DNA from: DASQHY01 sp036390175
Lineage (GTDB): Bacteria; Acidobacteriota; Terriglobia; Acidiferrales; UBA7541
Reading direction: 5' to 3'
Length of the DNA: 23,087 nt
Assembly (NCBI GenBank): GCA_036390175.1
Contig: DASWCG010000365.1
Span: 1-23,087, forward strand
In this document: in pieces, positions 23,013 through 23,087 of the stretch
Layout: every line of letters starts with the position of its first letter
Position numbering within the stretch: position 1 is the stretch's first letter
Program-made: the position numbers and the translations under genes
Notes under the pieces: model-generated
The model's input: only the letters and a program-made list of their open reading frames with translations
Database searches by the model: none
Told to the model about the DNA's origin: nothing

Positions 23013-23087
23013 TGCTTGACTGTTTTCGAGCGGCCCGTCCGTCTATACAGAATCCTCGCCGAGGAACTCAATTTTACCGGTCTTGGG

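Noticed and set aside
1..23087. CRISPR arrays, tRNAs, rRNAs, insertion sequences, prophage
   Set aside because: No spaced direct repeats, no tRNA-like cloverleaf noted by eye, no transposase or integrase product. A covariance-model search was not possible.

Overview
This 23 kb window is GC-rich, densely coded bacterial chromosome with short intergenic gaps. No rRNA, tRNA, CRISPR array, transposase or phage gene was recognised. The gene types (cysteine-poor redoxins, a GH57/DUF1926 enzyme, an egtB-egtD pair without egtA or egtC, a DrrA-type exporter with an HlyD protein, many one-pass membrane proteins) and the composition suggest an Acidobacteriota-like soil bacterium. That assignment is inference; there is no marker rRNA here.

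Layout. (1) 1-3416, minus strand: a UPF0173 metallo-hydrolase cut by the left edge, a small membrane protein, an exported six-cysteine protein with a perfect 12-bp hairpin in its leader, and a pair of exported thioredoxin-fold proteins, one TlpA-like with CxxC and one with a CxxS site. (2) 3570-4916: a seven-iron-type ferredoxin (plus) with a promoter and a good terminator, facing an Rrf2 regulator and a DUF309 protein (minus). A 17-bp near-palindrome lies just before the Rrf2 start. (3) 5029-7167: a GH57 alpha-glucan enzyme (plus). (4) 7171-11953, the most interesting part: egtB and egtD (minus), which make the hercynine/ergothioneine core, are divergent from a complete three-gene OpuC/ProU-type ABC importer (plus) across about 100 bp. 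The importer has a CBS-less ATPase, a permease and a lipoprotein receptor. (5) 12015-12188: a 57-residue Trm112-like zinc-ribbon protein. (6) 12210-15968, minus: HlyD adaptor, ABC ATPase, ABC-2 permease and a small membrane protein, a likely exporter operon. (7) 16162-23012, minus: Ddl, arginase, AsnRS, a sugar-phosphate isomerase-like protein, gamma-glutamyltranspeptidase and a one-pass membrane protein, tightly packed and probably co-transcribed in part.

Best candidate for something new: a betaine-family importer paired head to head with ergothioneine synthesis genes. It may take up ergothioneine, hercynine or a related trimethylammonium compound. The EgtB here also lacks, as far as I can recall the comparison, the tandem tyrosines of the characterised acidobacterial enzyme. 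Substrate assignments rest on gene context and need experiments.
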